A stretch of 64,000 nt of DNA from DASYKS01 sp031404815 (GCA_031404815.1 JANNIH010000045.1:62001-126000); one strand, 5' to 3'. Positions 33,418 through 42,254 are shown, counted from the stretch's first letter. Notes: generated by a model not told the origin, from the letters alone. Program-made: numbers and translations.

Positions 33418-34675
33418 CCACCAGCCGACGCACCAGCCCCTCCGCCTCCTCCGTCGTGGTCACCTCGGCGCGCACCTGCGCCTTGCGAAGCGCGGCGAGG
33501 AGGCGGCCCAGCTCCCGGCCGGGAGGAATCCCGGTCAGGTTCCGGATTTCGTCGCTCGACAGCAGGCGCGGCGGATCGAAGATCGTCTCCCCCTCCCGGC
33601 GCGCCAGCTCGGCGAGCGCGCGAACGTCGCTGTTGGGCAGGGCGCCGCGCGCGGCGAGGTAGGCGGCGGCGGCGGGCCAGAGGGCGGGACCCAGGCGGTG
33701 GAGGAAAAGGCGCCGGTCGGCCTCGGCCTCCGGCAGCGTAGAGAGCGCGACGAGATAGCCCACGGCCTGCGCGTCGGCCTTCGCGAGGTAGCCCCGATCG
33801 ACGAACCGCGCGAGGGCGCTTTCCGCCTCGCCGCCCAGTGTCCGCAGGTGTGCGAACAGGAGCGCCCAGCGCCCCGCCGTCCGGTTCGGTTCCTCTCCCG
33901 AGCCTCCTGGAGGTCCGATCGCCACCTCGTTCCAGACGCGCTCGTAGGCCGCCAAAGCGTCGATCACCTCGCCGCACGGCACGATCTCCCCGAGGCGATA
34001 AGCCCAGAGACCGGGATAGACCCCGATTTCACCGAGGATTCTCACCCCCGCTCCGGCCCGTGCCGAGCCGATAATCCGGCCCAGCTCGTCGCGAATGCGT
34101 TCGCCCGCGATGGTCGTCAATTCCGGCGCGCTCGGCCGCGCGAGCGACAGGGTGTCGGCCGTCGGCACGAAGCCCGGCAGCTGCACCGCCAGGCGGGCGA
34201 GCCGCAGCAAGCGCAACGGATCGCCCGTGAAGCTCTGGGGGGTCACCGCGCGCAGCAGCCGGCGTTCGAGATCGGCGAGGCCGCCGTAGGGATCGACCGT
34301 CTCTCTCGTACGCAAATCGAACGCGATCGCGTTGATCGTCAGATCGCGGCGGGCGAGATCTTCGAGCAGCGTCATCCCTGAGCGGTCCCAAAGATCGAGT
34401 TCGAGATCGGCCGCGACCAGCCGGAAGGCCGGAAACTCCTTGCCACCGAGCGGCACGAAGCGGGCAGGGAGGAGGGTGGCGAGCCGACGGGCGATGGCCT
34501 CGCCGCGCCCGTCCACCACGGCATCGAGATCGTGAACCTCGCGGCCGAGCGCCGCATCACGCACCGCCCCGCCGACCAGGTGGCAGGGGGTCTCCCCGGC
34601 GACCTGGGCCAGCTTCTCGACGGCGGGTAGCGAGAGCAGTTGATCGAACGACAACCCAAATTTCATGGACGGCAT
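33359..34675 (-). CDS. cca: CCA tRNA nucleotidyltransferase / poly(A) polymerase family
   Basis: A 438-residue class II nucleotidyltransferase that adds or repairs the 3' CCA of tRNAs, or acts as a poly(A) polymerase. Motifs: HLVGGAVRDAALGREVHDLDAVV (the DxD acidic pair), RRDLTINAIAFD, GGLADLERRLLRAV, TGDPLRLLRLARLA and ERIRDELGRI. The C-terminal helical half is more variable. Starts at 34675 or 34666 are both possible; further upstream ATGs have no ribosome site. The last 59 bases are antisense to the typA end, so the tail GFASSNGTPSG may be free to vary. It is divergent from gatC. Confidence 0.9.
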   Translation of the reverse strand: MPSMKFGLSFDQLLSLPAVEKLAQVAGETPCHLVGGAVRDAALGREVHDLDAVVDGRGEAIARRLATLLPARFVPLGGKEFPAFRLVAADLELDLWDRSGMTLLEDLARRDLTINAIAFDLRTRETVDPYGGLADLERRLLRAVTPQSFTGDPLRLLRLARLAVQLPGFVPTADTLSLARPSAPELTTIAGERIRDELGRIIGSARAGAGVRILGEIGVYPGLWAYRLGEIVPCGEVIDALAAYERVWNEVAIGPPGGSGEEPNRTAGRWALLFAHLRTLGGEAESALARFVDRGYLAKADAQAVGYLVALSTLPEAEADRRLFLHRLGPALWPAAAAYLAARGALPNSDVRALAELARREGETIFDPPRLLSSDEIRNLTGIPPGRELGRLLAALRKAQVRAEVTTTEEAEGLVRRLVATSGDSPGGFASSNGTPSG

Positions 34676-34782
34676 GGCAAGATGATGCCCTATCCGACGG
34701 CGGCTGTGGGGCGGAGAGATCCGCTCGCTGCCGATTTCCTTGTCACCGGCCCGTTCAACCACTAAACTTTCACTCGAAGATC

Positions 34783-35076
34783 ATGGCGCTAACTATCGAA
34801 GACGTCAGGAAGATTGCGACCCTCTCCCGGCTCCGATTCGACCCGGAAGAAGAAGAACGTTTCGCCGGCCAGTTGGGCAAGATCGTCGGCTACATCGACC
34901 AGCTTCATGGCTTTGCCGGCACGATCGAGCCCGAGCGCTCGCCTGGGCTACCGGAACGCGCCGACGCGGTCGTCCCCGGACTGCCGCGCGAACGGTTTCT
35001 GGCCAACGCGCCGGAGGCGCGCGATGGCTTTCTCGTGGTCGCCGAGGTCAAGCCCTCGGAGACGGAGGGGTCGTGA
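34783..35076 (+). CDS. gatC: Glutamyl-tRNA(Gln) amidotransferase subunit C
   Basis: A 97-residue subunit that holds GatA and GatB together in the GatCAB complex, which converts Glu-tRNA(Gln) to Gln-tRNA(Gln). It has the family core EDVRKIATLSRLRF and QLGKIVGYIDQL, and ends FLVVAEVKP as expected. gatA overlaps by four bases. Presence of gatCA implies indirect Gln-tRNA synthesis; gatB is not in this window. Confidence 0.95.
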   Translation: MALTIEDVRKIATLSRLRFDPEEEERFAGQLGKIVGYIDQLHGFAGTIEPERSPGLPERADAVVPGLPRERFLANAPEARDGFLVVAEVKPSETEGS

Positions 35077-36590
35077 GCGCAGCGGCGGCGGCCGGCTCGC
35101 TCGTTTCGCTCTCGGTCGAAGAGATCGCGCGCCGAATCCAGGCCGGCGAAGCGAGCGCGATCGAGGTGTTGGAGGACTCGCTCGCCCGCACCGCCGAGGT
35201 CGAGCCCGAGGTCGGTGCGTTCTTGGAGCTCTGGGCCGATGAGGCACGGGAGCGCGCGGCTCAGATCGACGCCCGGATCGCCGCCGGGGAATCGGTTGGA
35301 TCGCTCGCCGGCGTCCCTCTCGCGCTCAAAGACAACCTGAGCCTCGTCGGGCACACTCCCGGCTGCGCCTCCAGAATTCTCGAGGGGTACATCGCGCCCT
35401 ACACCGCGACCGCGGTCGAGCGGCTGCTCGCGGCCGGTGCCGTGCCGATCGGCCGAGCGAACATGGACGAGTTTGCGATGGGCTCGTCGTGCGAGAACTC
35501 CGGCTACCAGGTGACGCGCAATCCGTGGGATCTCGCGCGGGTGCCCGGCGGTTCGAGCGGCGGCCCGGCTGCCGCGGTGGCGGCGGGGGGCGTGCCGCTC
35601 TCGTTCGGCTCGGACACCGGCGGCTCGATCCGCCAGCCCGCCGCGCTGTCCGGAATCGTCGGTTTCAAACCGACTTACGGCCGGGTCTCGCGCCACGGCC
35701 TGGTCGCGTTCGCCTCTTCGACCGATCAGATCGGCCCGCTCGCCCGCTCGGTGCGCGATGCGGCGGTCGGCTATGCCGTGATCGCCGGTCCGGATGCGCG
35801 CGATTCGACCTGCTCCGAACGGCTGGTGGAAAATCCGCTGCTCGGCATCGAAGACGGCATCCGGGGCCTCCGGATCGGCTCGCTCAAAGAGGTCGATGCG
35901 TCGGGTCTGGCACCCGCCAACGCGCGCTGCTGGTACGAGTCGCTCGAACGGCTGGCGCGCGCCGGGGCCGAGATCGTCGAGGTCTCGGTGCCGAGCTTGG
36001 CAGCGGCGATCGCCGTCTATTACGTGATCGCCACTTGTGAGGCGAGCGCCAACCTCGCCCGCTTCGACGGCATTCGCTACGGCCGCCGCGCCGCCGGCGC
36101 CGCGAGCCTCGGCGAGACCTACATCCGCAGCCGGAGCGAAGGGTTCGGGGCGGAGGTGAAACGGCGGATCATGCTCGGCACCTTCGCGCTCTCCTCCGGC
36201 TACTACGACGCCTACTACGGCCGCGCCCGCGCGGTGCTCGAAACGATGCGCCGGCAGCTCGATGCGGCTTTTACCCGGTGCGATCTGCTGGTCACACCGA
36301 CCAGTCCGACCGGCGCGTTCCGGATCGGCGAGCGGTCGGACGATCCGCTCGCGATGTACCTGTCCGATATTTACACCACCCCGGCGAGCCTGGTCGGTCT
36401 GCCGGCGCTCGCGCTCCCCGCCGGGCTCGACGAAGACGGTATGCCGCTGTCGCTCCAGATCACCGGCCGGCCGTTCGCCGAAGCTCAGGTCTTCCGCGCC
36501 GGCCGTGCGTTCGAAGCGGCGGGGGAGTGGCGGGTCGCCCCGACCTTCCGCAACCGGGCGAAAGATCGCGAGGGCGTGCCGGTGCGATGA
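35073..36590 (+). CDS. gatA: Glutamyl-tRNA(Gln) amidotransferase subunit A
   Basis: The amidase that releases ammonia from Gln for the transamidation on tRNA (505 residues). The start is GTG 35073, overlapping the gatC stop. The Ser-cisSer-Lys triad is intact: the Lys in VPLALKDNLS, the cis-Ser in VPGGSSGGP, and the nucleophile in GSDTGGSIRQPA. The third Ser of the usual GGSSGGS is Pro here, outside the triad. YDAYYGRA and ALALPAG are also as expected. The next gene, a cell-wall amidase, overlaps by four bases, an unusual neighbour. Confidence 0.96.
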   Translation: MSAAAAAGSLVSLSVEEIARRIQAGEASAIEVLEDSLARTAEVEPEVGAFLELWADEARERAAQIDARIAAGESVGSLAGVPLALKDNLSLVGHTPGCASRILEGYIAPYTATAVERLLAAGAVPIGRANMDEFAMGSSCENSGYQVTRNPWDLARVPGGSSGGPAAAVAAGGVPLSFGSDTGGSIRQPAALSGIVGFKPTYGRVSRHGLVAFASSTDQIGPLARSVRDAAVGYAVIAGPDARDSTCSERLVENPLLGIEDGIRGLRIGSLKEVDASGLAPANARCWYESLERLARAGAEIVEVSVPSLAAAIAVYYVIATCEASANLARFDGIRYGRRAAGAASLGETYIRSRSEGFGAEVKRRIMLGTFALSSGYYDAYYGRARAVLETMRRQLDAAFTRCDLLVTPTSPTGAFRIGERSDDPLAMYLSDIYTTPASLVGLPALALPAGLDEDGMPLSLQITGRPFAEAQVFRAGRAFEAAGEWRVAPTFRNRAKDREGVPVR

Positions 36591-38515
36591 GGGATCGGGC
36601 GGCGCACGGCGGCGAGGCTCGGTGCGATCCGAGGGAGAGCTGTCGGCATTCTCGGCGGCGCGCGCCGGCCGTCCTGCTCGCCACCGCGCTCTTTCTACAG
36701 CTCCCGGCGCCGATGGCCTCCGCCGGCTCGACCGCCGCGCCGCCGCGCCCCAAGATCGTTTTGACCGGTGCCAAGCCCGGCGCTCCTGCGGTCAACGCCC
36801 CGATCGCCCGAACGCTCCGGGTGGCGCTCGATGACGGCGCGTTCGTCCGCCTTGGGGAAGATCAGTCCGTCGAGATCGAAGCGACGCCGAAGCGGGGCGA
36901 AGGTCTGCTCGCGTTCGCCCGAAGGCTGTGCGGCGACGCCCTCGCCGCGGACCGGATCGCCGACGGCAACGGCGGCCGACGCGAGCTTCAGGCGGGGGTG
37001 CGCTATCGCGTGCCGCTCGAGCTGTTGACCCCCGAGATGCGCCTGCGCGCGCTCCGCGCTCTATTCCCCGAAGACCGGGTGGAGCCGGACGGTTGGTGGC
37101 ACAAAGTGCGCGGCGCCGGCCCGCTCGGCCGCGAGAGCCTCTGGCACATCGCTTCCTGGTTCACCGGCAACGGCGAGAATTTCCGCGCCATCCGCGAGCT
37201 GAACGAATTGGCCGACGACGAGCTCGGCCGCGGCACGTCGGTCGAGATCCCGGCCGAGTTGCTGCTGCCGGCGATTCGCTCCGCTCTGCCCAAGGCGGAA
37301 GGTGGCTTTCGCCTCGACTACGGCAAGGACGCCTACGGCGACTTCGCGATCTATCGGCTGCGCCCGGCGGAGGCGCTCTACTCCGCGGTGGTCGTCCGCT
37401 TCACCGGCCGAATCCACGCCCAGGACGTGAACGCGCTCGCCGCCGAGCTGGCGAAACGAAACGGCATTCCCGACGTCACCGACATCCCGGTGGGCTACCG
37501 GGTGAAAATCCCGCTCGACCTGCTCCAGCCCGAATTCTTGCCGCCGGGTCATCCCCGCCGGGTGGCGTATGAGGCGGAGCTGGCCGCGAGCGAAAAGTTC
37601 ACCAACCCGGTCCGCGCCCAAGGGCTCGAAGGGATCACGGTGATCCTCGATCCCGGCCATGGCGGAAAAGACGCGGGCGCCTCGATGGGCGGGATCTGGG
37701 AGAGCCTCTACGTCTACGACATCGTGCTGCGCACCAAGCGGCGGCTGGAGACCCGGACGGCGGCGCGCGTGATGGTGACCACCCGCGACGGCGCTGAGTT
37801 CAAGATCCAGGACGCCGACGTGCTCCCCTTCTCGCGCGGGCATGCGGTCCTGACCACCCCGGCCTATCCGATCATCGATCCGGTCTTGGGGGTCAACCTG
37901 CGCTGGTACCTCGCCAACAGCATCTTCCGCCAGGCGACGCTCGCCGCGGCGGATGCGCGAAGCGCCGCCGGGGGCGGGGGAGGAAAGATTGGGAATGACG
38001 AAGACAAGGTCGTCTTCCTCTCGGTCCACGCCGATTCGCTCCACCCCTCGCTGCGTGGAGCGATGGCCTACATCCCGGCGGCCTCCCTCGGGGAGGACAG
38101 CTACGGCAAATCGGGGCCGGCCTACGCGGTGTTCCGCGAGGTGCAGGAAAATCCTTACGTGAGCCTGCCGCGCGACCGGCGCACCATGTCCGAAGGGCTC
38201 TCCCGCCAACTCGCAGAGCGGGTGATCCGTGCGATCGCCGAGCGCAAACTGGCGGTCCACCCGTTCAAACCGGTGCGCGATAAGGTCATCCGCGACCGGC
38301 GCGAATGGATCCCGGCGGTCCTGCGCTACAACGCCGTCCCGGCCAAGCTCCTGCTCGAAGTCTGCAACCTCGGCAACGAACTCGACCGCAACCTGATCCA
38401 AACCCGCGCCTACCGAGAAGAGATCGCCACCGCGATCGTCCAAGGCCTGCTCGCCTACTACGGCCCGACCCCGCCCGGGGGGAGCGGGGTGCAGGTGGTC
38501 AAAAGCGGGAAGTAG
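36587..38515 (+). CDS. N-acetylmuramoyl-L-alanine amidase (Amidase_3)
   Basis: A 642-residue exported enzyme that cleaves the stem peptide from MurNAc in peptidoglycan. A signal-like segment (LLATALFLQLPAPMASA) follows 27 polar residues. The first half carries LysM-like modules (WHIASWFTGNGENFRAIREL, and another near VNALAAELAKRN). The catalytic domain (about 345-625) has the zinc ligands in LDPGHGGKDAG, GIWESLYVYD, FLSVHADS and the active-site Glu in LLLEVCNLGN. An insertion rich in Gly (RSAAGGGGGK) sits before the third ligand. It is co-translated with gatA through a 4-base overlap. Confidence 0.9.
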   Translation: MRDRAAHGGEARCDPRESCRHSRRRAPAVLLATALFLQLPAPMASAGSTAAPPRPKIVLTGAKPGAPAVNAPIARTLRVALDDGAFVRLGEDQSVEIEATPKRGEGLLAFARRLCGDALAADRIADGNGGRRELQAGVRYRVPLELLTPEMRLRALRALFPEDRVEPDGWWHKVRGAGPLGRESLWHIASWFTGNGENFRAIRELNELADDELGRGTSVEIPAELLLPAIRSALPKAEGGFRLDYGKDAYGDFAIYRLRPAEALYSAVVVRFTGRIHAQDVNALAAELAKRNGIPDVTDIPVGYRVKIPLDLLQPEFLPPGHPRRVAYEAELAASEKFTNPVRAQGLEGITVILDPGHGGKDAGASMGGIWESLYVYDIVLRTKRRLETRTAARVMVTTRDGAEFKIQDADVLPFSRGHAVLTTPAYPIIDPVLGVNLRWYLANSIFRQATLAAADARSAAGGGGGKIGNDEDKVVFLSVHADSLHPSLRGAMAYIPAASLGEDSYGKSGPAYAVFREVQENPYVSLPRDRRTMSEGLSRQLAERVIRAIAERKLAVHPFKPVRDKVIRDRREWIPAVLRYNAVPAKLLLEVCNLGNELDRNLIQTRAYREEIATAIVQGLLAYYGPTPPGGSGVQVVKSGK

Positions 38516-38541
38516 GGGGAATCGGCGTATAGTTTCCCGGT

Positions 38542-38556
38542 GAGAACTTGGTTCTC
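38542..38556 (+). promoter_or_regulatory. Inverted repeat upstream of the winged-helix gene
   Basis: GAGAAC-TTG-GTTCTC is a perfect 6-3-6 inverted repeat, 14 bases before the start codon and just downstream of a TATAGT box at 38528. It is a good candidate autorepression site for the small DNA-binding protein that follows. Confidence 0.5.
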
Positions 38557-38570
38557 GAGGAGGCCAGGCC

Positions 38571-38861
38571 ATGAGTAACGGAAATGTCGTCGCGGACTTC
38601 TACCAAGCGCTCGAGAGGCAGCGTGCCCTGCTCGACCCGACTTCGCAAATCACGCTTCTCCAACGCATCGGCGAACAAGGCGTCCTACCGGTCGAGGAGC
38701 TTCTCCGCTCTTCCGGGTCGAGCGTCATTGTCCTCGGCGAGGCCGTCAAGGGCCTGAAGGGTTTGGGGCTGATCGACAGCGCGCTCGAATCGGAACGCGG
38801 GGAAACTCTGACGCTGACCGACCGTGGGCGCGAGATTCTCGCCGGGGTCCTGGTGTCGTGA
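38571..38861 (+). CDS. Small winged-helix-like protein
   Basis: A 96-residue protein. GAGGAGG lies before the ATG. The order ITLLQRIGEQGVLPVEELL, then SVIVLGEAVKGLKGLGLID and LTLTDRGREIL, is that of a winged helix: two helices, a recognition helix, and a wing ending in LTxxGxxxL. Such small proteins often precede membrane or receptor genes in bacterial conflict loci. Here it overlaps a broken membrane-protein gene by four bases. A 15-bp inverted repeat upstream suggests autoregulation. The gene itself looks intact. Confidence 0.65.
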   Translation: MSNGNVVADFYQALERQRALLDPTSQITLLQRIGEQGVLPVEELLRSSGSSVIVLGEAVKGLKGLGLIDSALESERGETLTLTDRGREILAGVLVS

Positions 38862-39198
38862 ATCCTCTCGGCGCATATGCCCTGGTTGCCGCTTTGGGCG
38901 CTATCGTCGGCTGTGCCGAAGTTGTTTCCCGCTACCCGGATCGACCCTGGCGAAGCCTCCGGTCTTGGCCGGGCGTTTTCTACGTCCTCCTCAATGCCGG
39001 CGTTTCCTCGAAGCCCAGGACGCGATCATCAAGGACACGGTCGCGATCGAGCTCCTGCTTACCAAGGATTCCTCGAACCCGACGCTCTCACGGCTCGTGG
39101 CACTCGCCCTGATGAATCACATCGGGCCGGAAGTTCTCAAGAAGGCCGTCGCCTCTTTGGGCGACGATCTGAAGACGCCGACATCCGGCACACAGTGA
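38858..39198 (+). pseudogene. Frameshifted small membrane protein gene
   Basis: It starts with GTG overlapping the upstream stop: VNPLGAYALVAALGAIVGCA is a membrane helix, then RYPDRPWRSLRSWPGVFYVL and LNAG. Near 39000 the meaningful frame changes; the new frame reads RRFLEAQDAIIKDTVAIELL and LTKDSSNPTLSRLVALALMN to a stop at 39198. The second frame has a plausible helical protein, the first runs into Arg/Ser-rich nonsense. A small deletion with a frameshift fits. The family is unknown to me. Confidence 0.6.
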
Positions 39199-39287
39199 GT
39201 CGTAGGGAGGGCGCAGGAGCCGATCTCGTGATCCTCCGCTCCCGAAAGACATGTCGGGTCCACCCGAACCCGTGCGATGATTAAGCC

Positions 39288-39989
39288 ATGCCCAAAAGCT
39301 TGTTCTCGTGGCTGCACCTCACGGACTTCCACTACGGTCTCAAACGGCAGGACTGCCTCTGGCCGACGCTGCGCGAGCCGTTTCTCGACAGCCTCGCCGA
39401 CCTGCATGATCGATGCGGTCCGTGGGACGCCGTGCTCTTCACCGGCGATCTCGTGCAACCACGATCTGTATCGCCCGAATCCCCTCGAAGACAATCCGGC
39501 GGCCGATACCTTGCTGGAGAAGGACGGCTTCCAGCGCATTGAGGCGAAGTTCTGGGAGCAGCCCGCAGGCGGCTACCGCCGGGTGATCCACGACGCCTTC
39601 GCTGCCACGACCTCGCTAGAGTGCTTCGCGAGGCAGGCCAGCTCGACGAAGCGGAGACCCTCTACCGCAAGGTACTCGCCATCGGCAAAGGTCTGCCCGA
39701 TCCCGAAGTTGTCGCTGGTAGTACGGGCAACCTCGCCGAGCTGGCTCTGTACCGCGAGCAGTGGCCGAAGGCCGAACGCCTCTCCCGCGAGGCCCTGAAG
39801 CTGGCCGAGGAAGTCGGCCGCAAACAGCTGACCGCCTTCAACTGTTCGACCCTGGCCAAGGCCCTGGCGCGTCAGGGACGGAGCGCCGAAGGCCGCTACC
39901 ACGCCGAGCGTGCGGTGACGATGTTTACCGAGCTGCGCTCGCCGGATTTGCTCGAGGCCCAGGCCACTTTGGCAGAGTGCCTGGCCTGA
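39288..39989 (+). pseudogene. Gutted metallophosphoesterase - TPR gene
   Basis: Three pieces of one large gene lie in different frames. Piece 1 (39288-39459): the N terminus of a calcineurin-like phosphoesterase, SLFSWLHLTDFHYGLK and AVLFTGDLVQ, with metal-binding Asp and His. Piece 2 (39459-39607): NHDLYRPNPLEDNPAADTLL and YRRVIHDAFAA, a later part of the same domain. Piece 3 (39612-39989): TPR repeats, LREAGQLDEAETLYRKVLAI to EAQATLAECLA and a stop. The expected central NTPase is gone. In intact relatives I would expect phosphoesterase, STAND NTPase and TPRs. It is non-functional as it stands, and follows the broken membrane gene and winged-helix gene. Confidence 0.7.
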
Positions 39990-40089
39990 GCGGGGAAACG
40001 CGGCGCGTGGGGCCCTTCCCCTGCGTCCTCTGCTTATAAAGGGCGCGCCTTGGGCGCCGGGTCAAACGGCTGGCGCCTTTGGCCCTGGG

Positions 40090-40476
40090 CTACGCGGGAA
40101 GGCGCAAAGGCTCGAGCCGATCGATCTGGGCCGCCGCTTCGCTGTGCAGCGTGTGCCAGAGGTCCCAATCCTGTTGAAGACCCAGCCAGAAGCCTGCCGA
40201 CATGCCTAAGACACGAGCCAGGCGGAGGGCGGTGTCCGGAGTGACGCCTCGCTTCTCTCGAATGATCTCGTTGAGCCTCGGGAACGAGACCCCCAGCCGG
40301 ATCGCGAAAGCCGACTGACTGATTCCGAGCGGCTTCAAGAATTCCTCCAGCAGCATCTCGCCCGGATGCGTCGGCGGTCGATGGGTGGGGAGTCGCGTCA
40401 CAAAGCCATCCCGGGCAAAGGCGGCTTTTGGGGGCGGAGTCTTACGGGTAGTCCGTGATCTCGACTTCGTCGGCAT
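40090..40476 (-). CDS. higA: HigA-family antitoxin, orphan (second copy)
   Basis: A 128-residue HTH protein of the same family as the one at 325-654. The core shows RPPTHPGEMLLEEFLKPLG, then SQSAFAIRLGVSFPRLNEII and ALRLARVLGM, FWLGLQQDWD. It has a basic N-terminal extension (MPTKSRSRTTRKTPPPK) that the first copy lacks. I chose the ATG at 40476; an upstream in-frame ATG at 40551 lies in repeat sequence. No HigB gene is upstream: the space holds palindromic repeat B (40545-40588) and then the end of a ChrB-like gene. As with the first copy, this is an antitoxin with no toxin. Confidence 0.88.
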   Translation of the reverse strand: MPTKSRSRTTRKTPPPKAAFARDGFVTRLPTHRPPTHPGEMLLEEFLKPLGISQSAFAIRLGVSFPRLNEIIREKRGVTPDTALRLARVLGMSAGFWLGLQQDWDLWHTLHSEAAAQIDRLEPLRLPA

Positions 40477-40544
40477 GTTCGTCGTTCCAGGGTCGGTGCG
40501 CTGGAGCCTAAAACATCGCGCCGGGAGTTGCAGCCCCCTGCTCA

Positions 40545-40588
40545 GGGCCAAAGGCCCGGCCGATGACAGCCCAGGGCATCGCCCTGGG
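40545..40588. repeat. Palindromic intergenic repeat, copy B
   Basis: Two hairpins: GGGCC-AAA-GGCCC (40545-40557) and CCCAGGGC-ATC-GCCCTGGG (40570-40588). The same pair, differing only in loop bases, recurs at 61295-61307 and 61320-61338. Copy B begins 69 bases upstream of the orphan higA start. Confidence 0.7.
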
Positions 40589-40593
40589 TTCCC

Positions 40594-41040
40594 TCAGCCA
40601 CCCTCACCCCCCACCTTCTGCCGGCAGTACGCATACAGCGCGTCGTAGACGATCCACTCGGCGCGGAGGATCTCGTGGTCGTCGGGCAAGCCGAGGTGGC
40701 GAAAGCCTTCGGCGATGGCCTTCAATCCCGGCCCTTCGGGTTGGTTCCAGAGCGCGTTGTCGGTGTCGGCGCCGTTGACGATCTTGCCGAGCAGGGTGAG
40801 CGCGGGATCGGTGTCGAGGTTGAAGCGGTGGAGGATCGCCTCGAACGAGCACTCGCCGCCGTGGTGGCCGAGTTCGACGCCGTCGATGTCGAACGGGATC
40901 GCGTCTTCGAAGTGGGCGATCTCCAAGACGTCCGCGGCGGGGACGAACAGAAACTCGGCGTTCGGATCGACGTGCTTTCGGATCAGCCAAGGGCAAGCGA
41001 CCCGATCGACCTTCACACCTTCGCGGGTGATCCACTTCAT
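40594..41040 (-). CDS. ChrB C-terminal-domain protein (chromate resistance)
   Basis: A 148-residue protein matching the C-terminal domain of ChrB. AAAGGAG lies seven bases before ATG 41040. It reads MKWITREGVKVDRVACPWLI, FLFVPAADVLEIA, and GVELGHHGGECSFEAIL with conserved His and Cys. Full ChrB also has an N-terminal regulatory domain, absent here. It overlaps the MFS transporter gene upstream by four bases; this pair is common and linked to chromate tolerance, though direct evidence for the small protein is thin. I name no gene symbol because only the domain matches. Confidence 0.85.
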   Translation of the reverse strand: MKWITREGVKVDRVACPWLIRKHVDPNAEFLFVPAADVLEIAHFEDAIPFDIDGVELGHHGGECSFEAILHRFNLDTDPALTLLGKIVNGADTDNALWNQPEGPGLKAIAEGFRHLGLPDDHEILRAEWIVYDALYAYCRQKVGGEGG

Positions 41041-42254
41041 GCGTGGCTCCTTTCCGGGATGAGCTTGGGATCTTTCGGCCCCCAAGTGGCGTAGACGGCG
41101 CAGCCGACCACGCCGACGCAAAACGCGGTGACCAGCATCGTGCGCGGCCCGATCAGCCAGAGCCAGCCGCCGACCAGCGAGGCGGGGAAGGCGACCAGGC
41201 CGCGGATCAGATAGTAGAGCCCGACGGCGCGACCGCGGGCGCGCTCGTCCGCGAGGTCTACGATCAGCGCTTTGCGCGCCGGCTCGCCGGTCTCGCGCAA
41301 TCCGGCGACGACGAACGCGACGATCAATCCGACCGTGCCGCTCGCGGCGGCGAGGACGAGCGGGAAGAGCGCGAAGAAACCGAACGTGAGCAGCACGAAC
41401 GGTCGCCGGTTCAGCCGATCCGCCATTCGCGCGACGGGCAAATAGACGAGCGTTGCCGCGATCATCTGCACCGAAGTGAGCGTGCCGAATTCGACCGCGC
41501 CGCGGTGCAGCACGTCGATCACGTAGAAGATCACGAACACTTTCGGAATCCCCTCGGCCCAGCGGGCGAGGCAGTCGGCGACCAGCAGCCGTTTGAGCCC
41601 CGGGTCCATGGCGCGCCAGAGCGAACCGATCCGCTCGCCGTCGGGCGGAGGGAGCGGCTTTTCGACGTAACCGCGGCGGAGCAGCACGATGCCGCCGAGT
41701 GCCAAGACGATCGTGACGGCAAGCCCCACCCGCACGCCGGAGGCGAGGCCGAGCTCAACGATCAGCAGGCCGCCCAACGGTGGGGCGAGGATGATCGGCA
41801 CCCGCTTCAAGATCGCCTGGATGCCGAACGCCACGGCCCGCCGCTCGGTCGGCAGATGGTCGCCGAGGATCGCGAAGATCGCCGGCAGCGTGAGACTCCC
41901 CCAAGCCATCGCGAACAGGGTCGCGACAAGGATCCAGGGCCAGCTGGGAGCGAGTGCATAGAGCAGATAGCCGCCGATCGCGAGCAGGGCGAACAACGTG
42001 AGCGCCGCCCGGCGGCCGAGCCGATCGGTGACCCAACCGCCGGGGTAGGGATAGAGCGCTTCGAGCAGATCGCGGAGCGTGCCATAGCCCGCGACCACCC
42101 AACCGGTTGCCCCGAGCAGCACCAGGTACTTGGGCAGAAATCGCGCCCACAGCTCCTCACCCATCCCGAGGACCAGGAACACCGCGAGCATCACGGCGAC
42201 GTTCTTCTCGACCCCGAGGAAGGTGGCGCGGTGCTCGCTTGGAGAAGCGCTCAT
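41037..42254 (-). CDS. MFS transporter linked to ChrB domain protein
   Basis: A 405-residue inner-membrane transporter with about 12 predicted helices. The loop between helices 2 and 3 has GWVTDRLGRRAAL and the loop between 8 and 9 has ARMADRLNRRPFV, the two copies of the MFS motif A. The N terminus (EHRATFLGVEKNVAVML) is cytoplasmic. It shares a 4-base overlap with the ChrB-domain gene. Substrate is unknown; export of chromate or another oxyanion is inferred from the partner. Confidence 0.88.
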   Translation of the reverse strand: MSASPSEHRATFLGVEKNVAVMLAVFLVLGMGEELWARFLPKYLVLLGATGWVVAGYGTLRDLLEALYPYPGGWVTDRLGRRAALTLFALLAIGGYLLYALAPSWPWILVATLFAMAWGSLTLPAIFAILGDHLPTERRAVAFGIQAILKRVPIILAPPLGGLLIVELGLASGVRVGLAVTIVLALGGIVLLRRGYVEKPLPPPDGERIGSLWRAMDPGLKRLLVADCLARWAEGIPKVFVIFYVIDVLHRGAVEFGTLTSVQMIAATLVYLPVARMADRLNRRPFVLLTFGFFALFPLVLAAASGTVGLIVAFVVAGLRETGEPARKALIVDLADERARGRAVGLYYLIRGLVAFPASLVGGWLWLIGPRTMLVTAFCVGVVGCAVYATWGPKDPKLIPERSHA

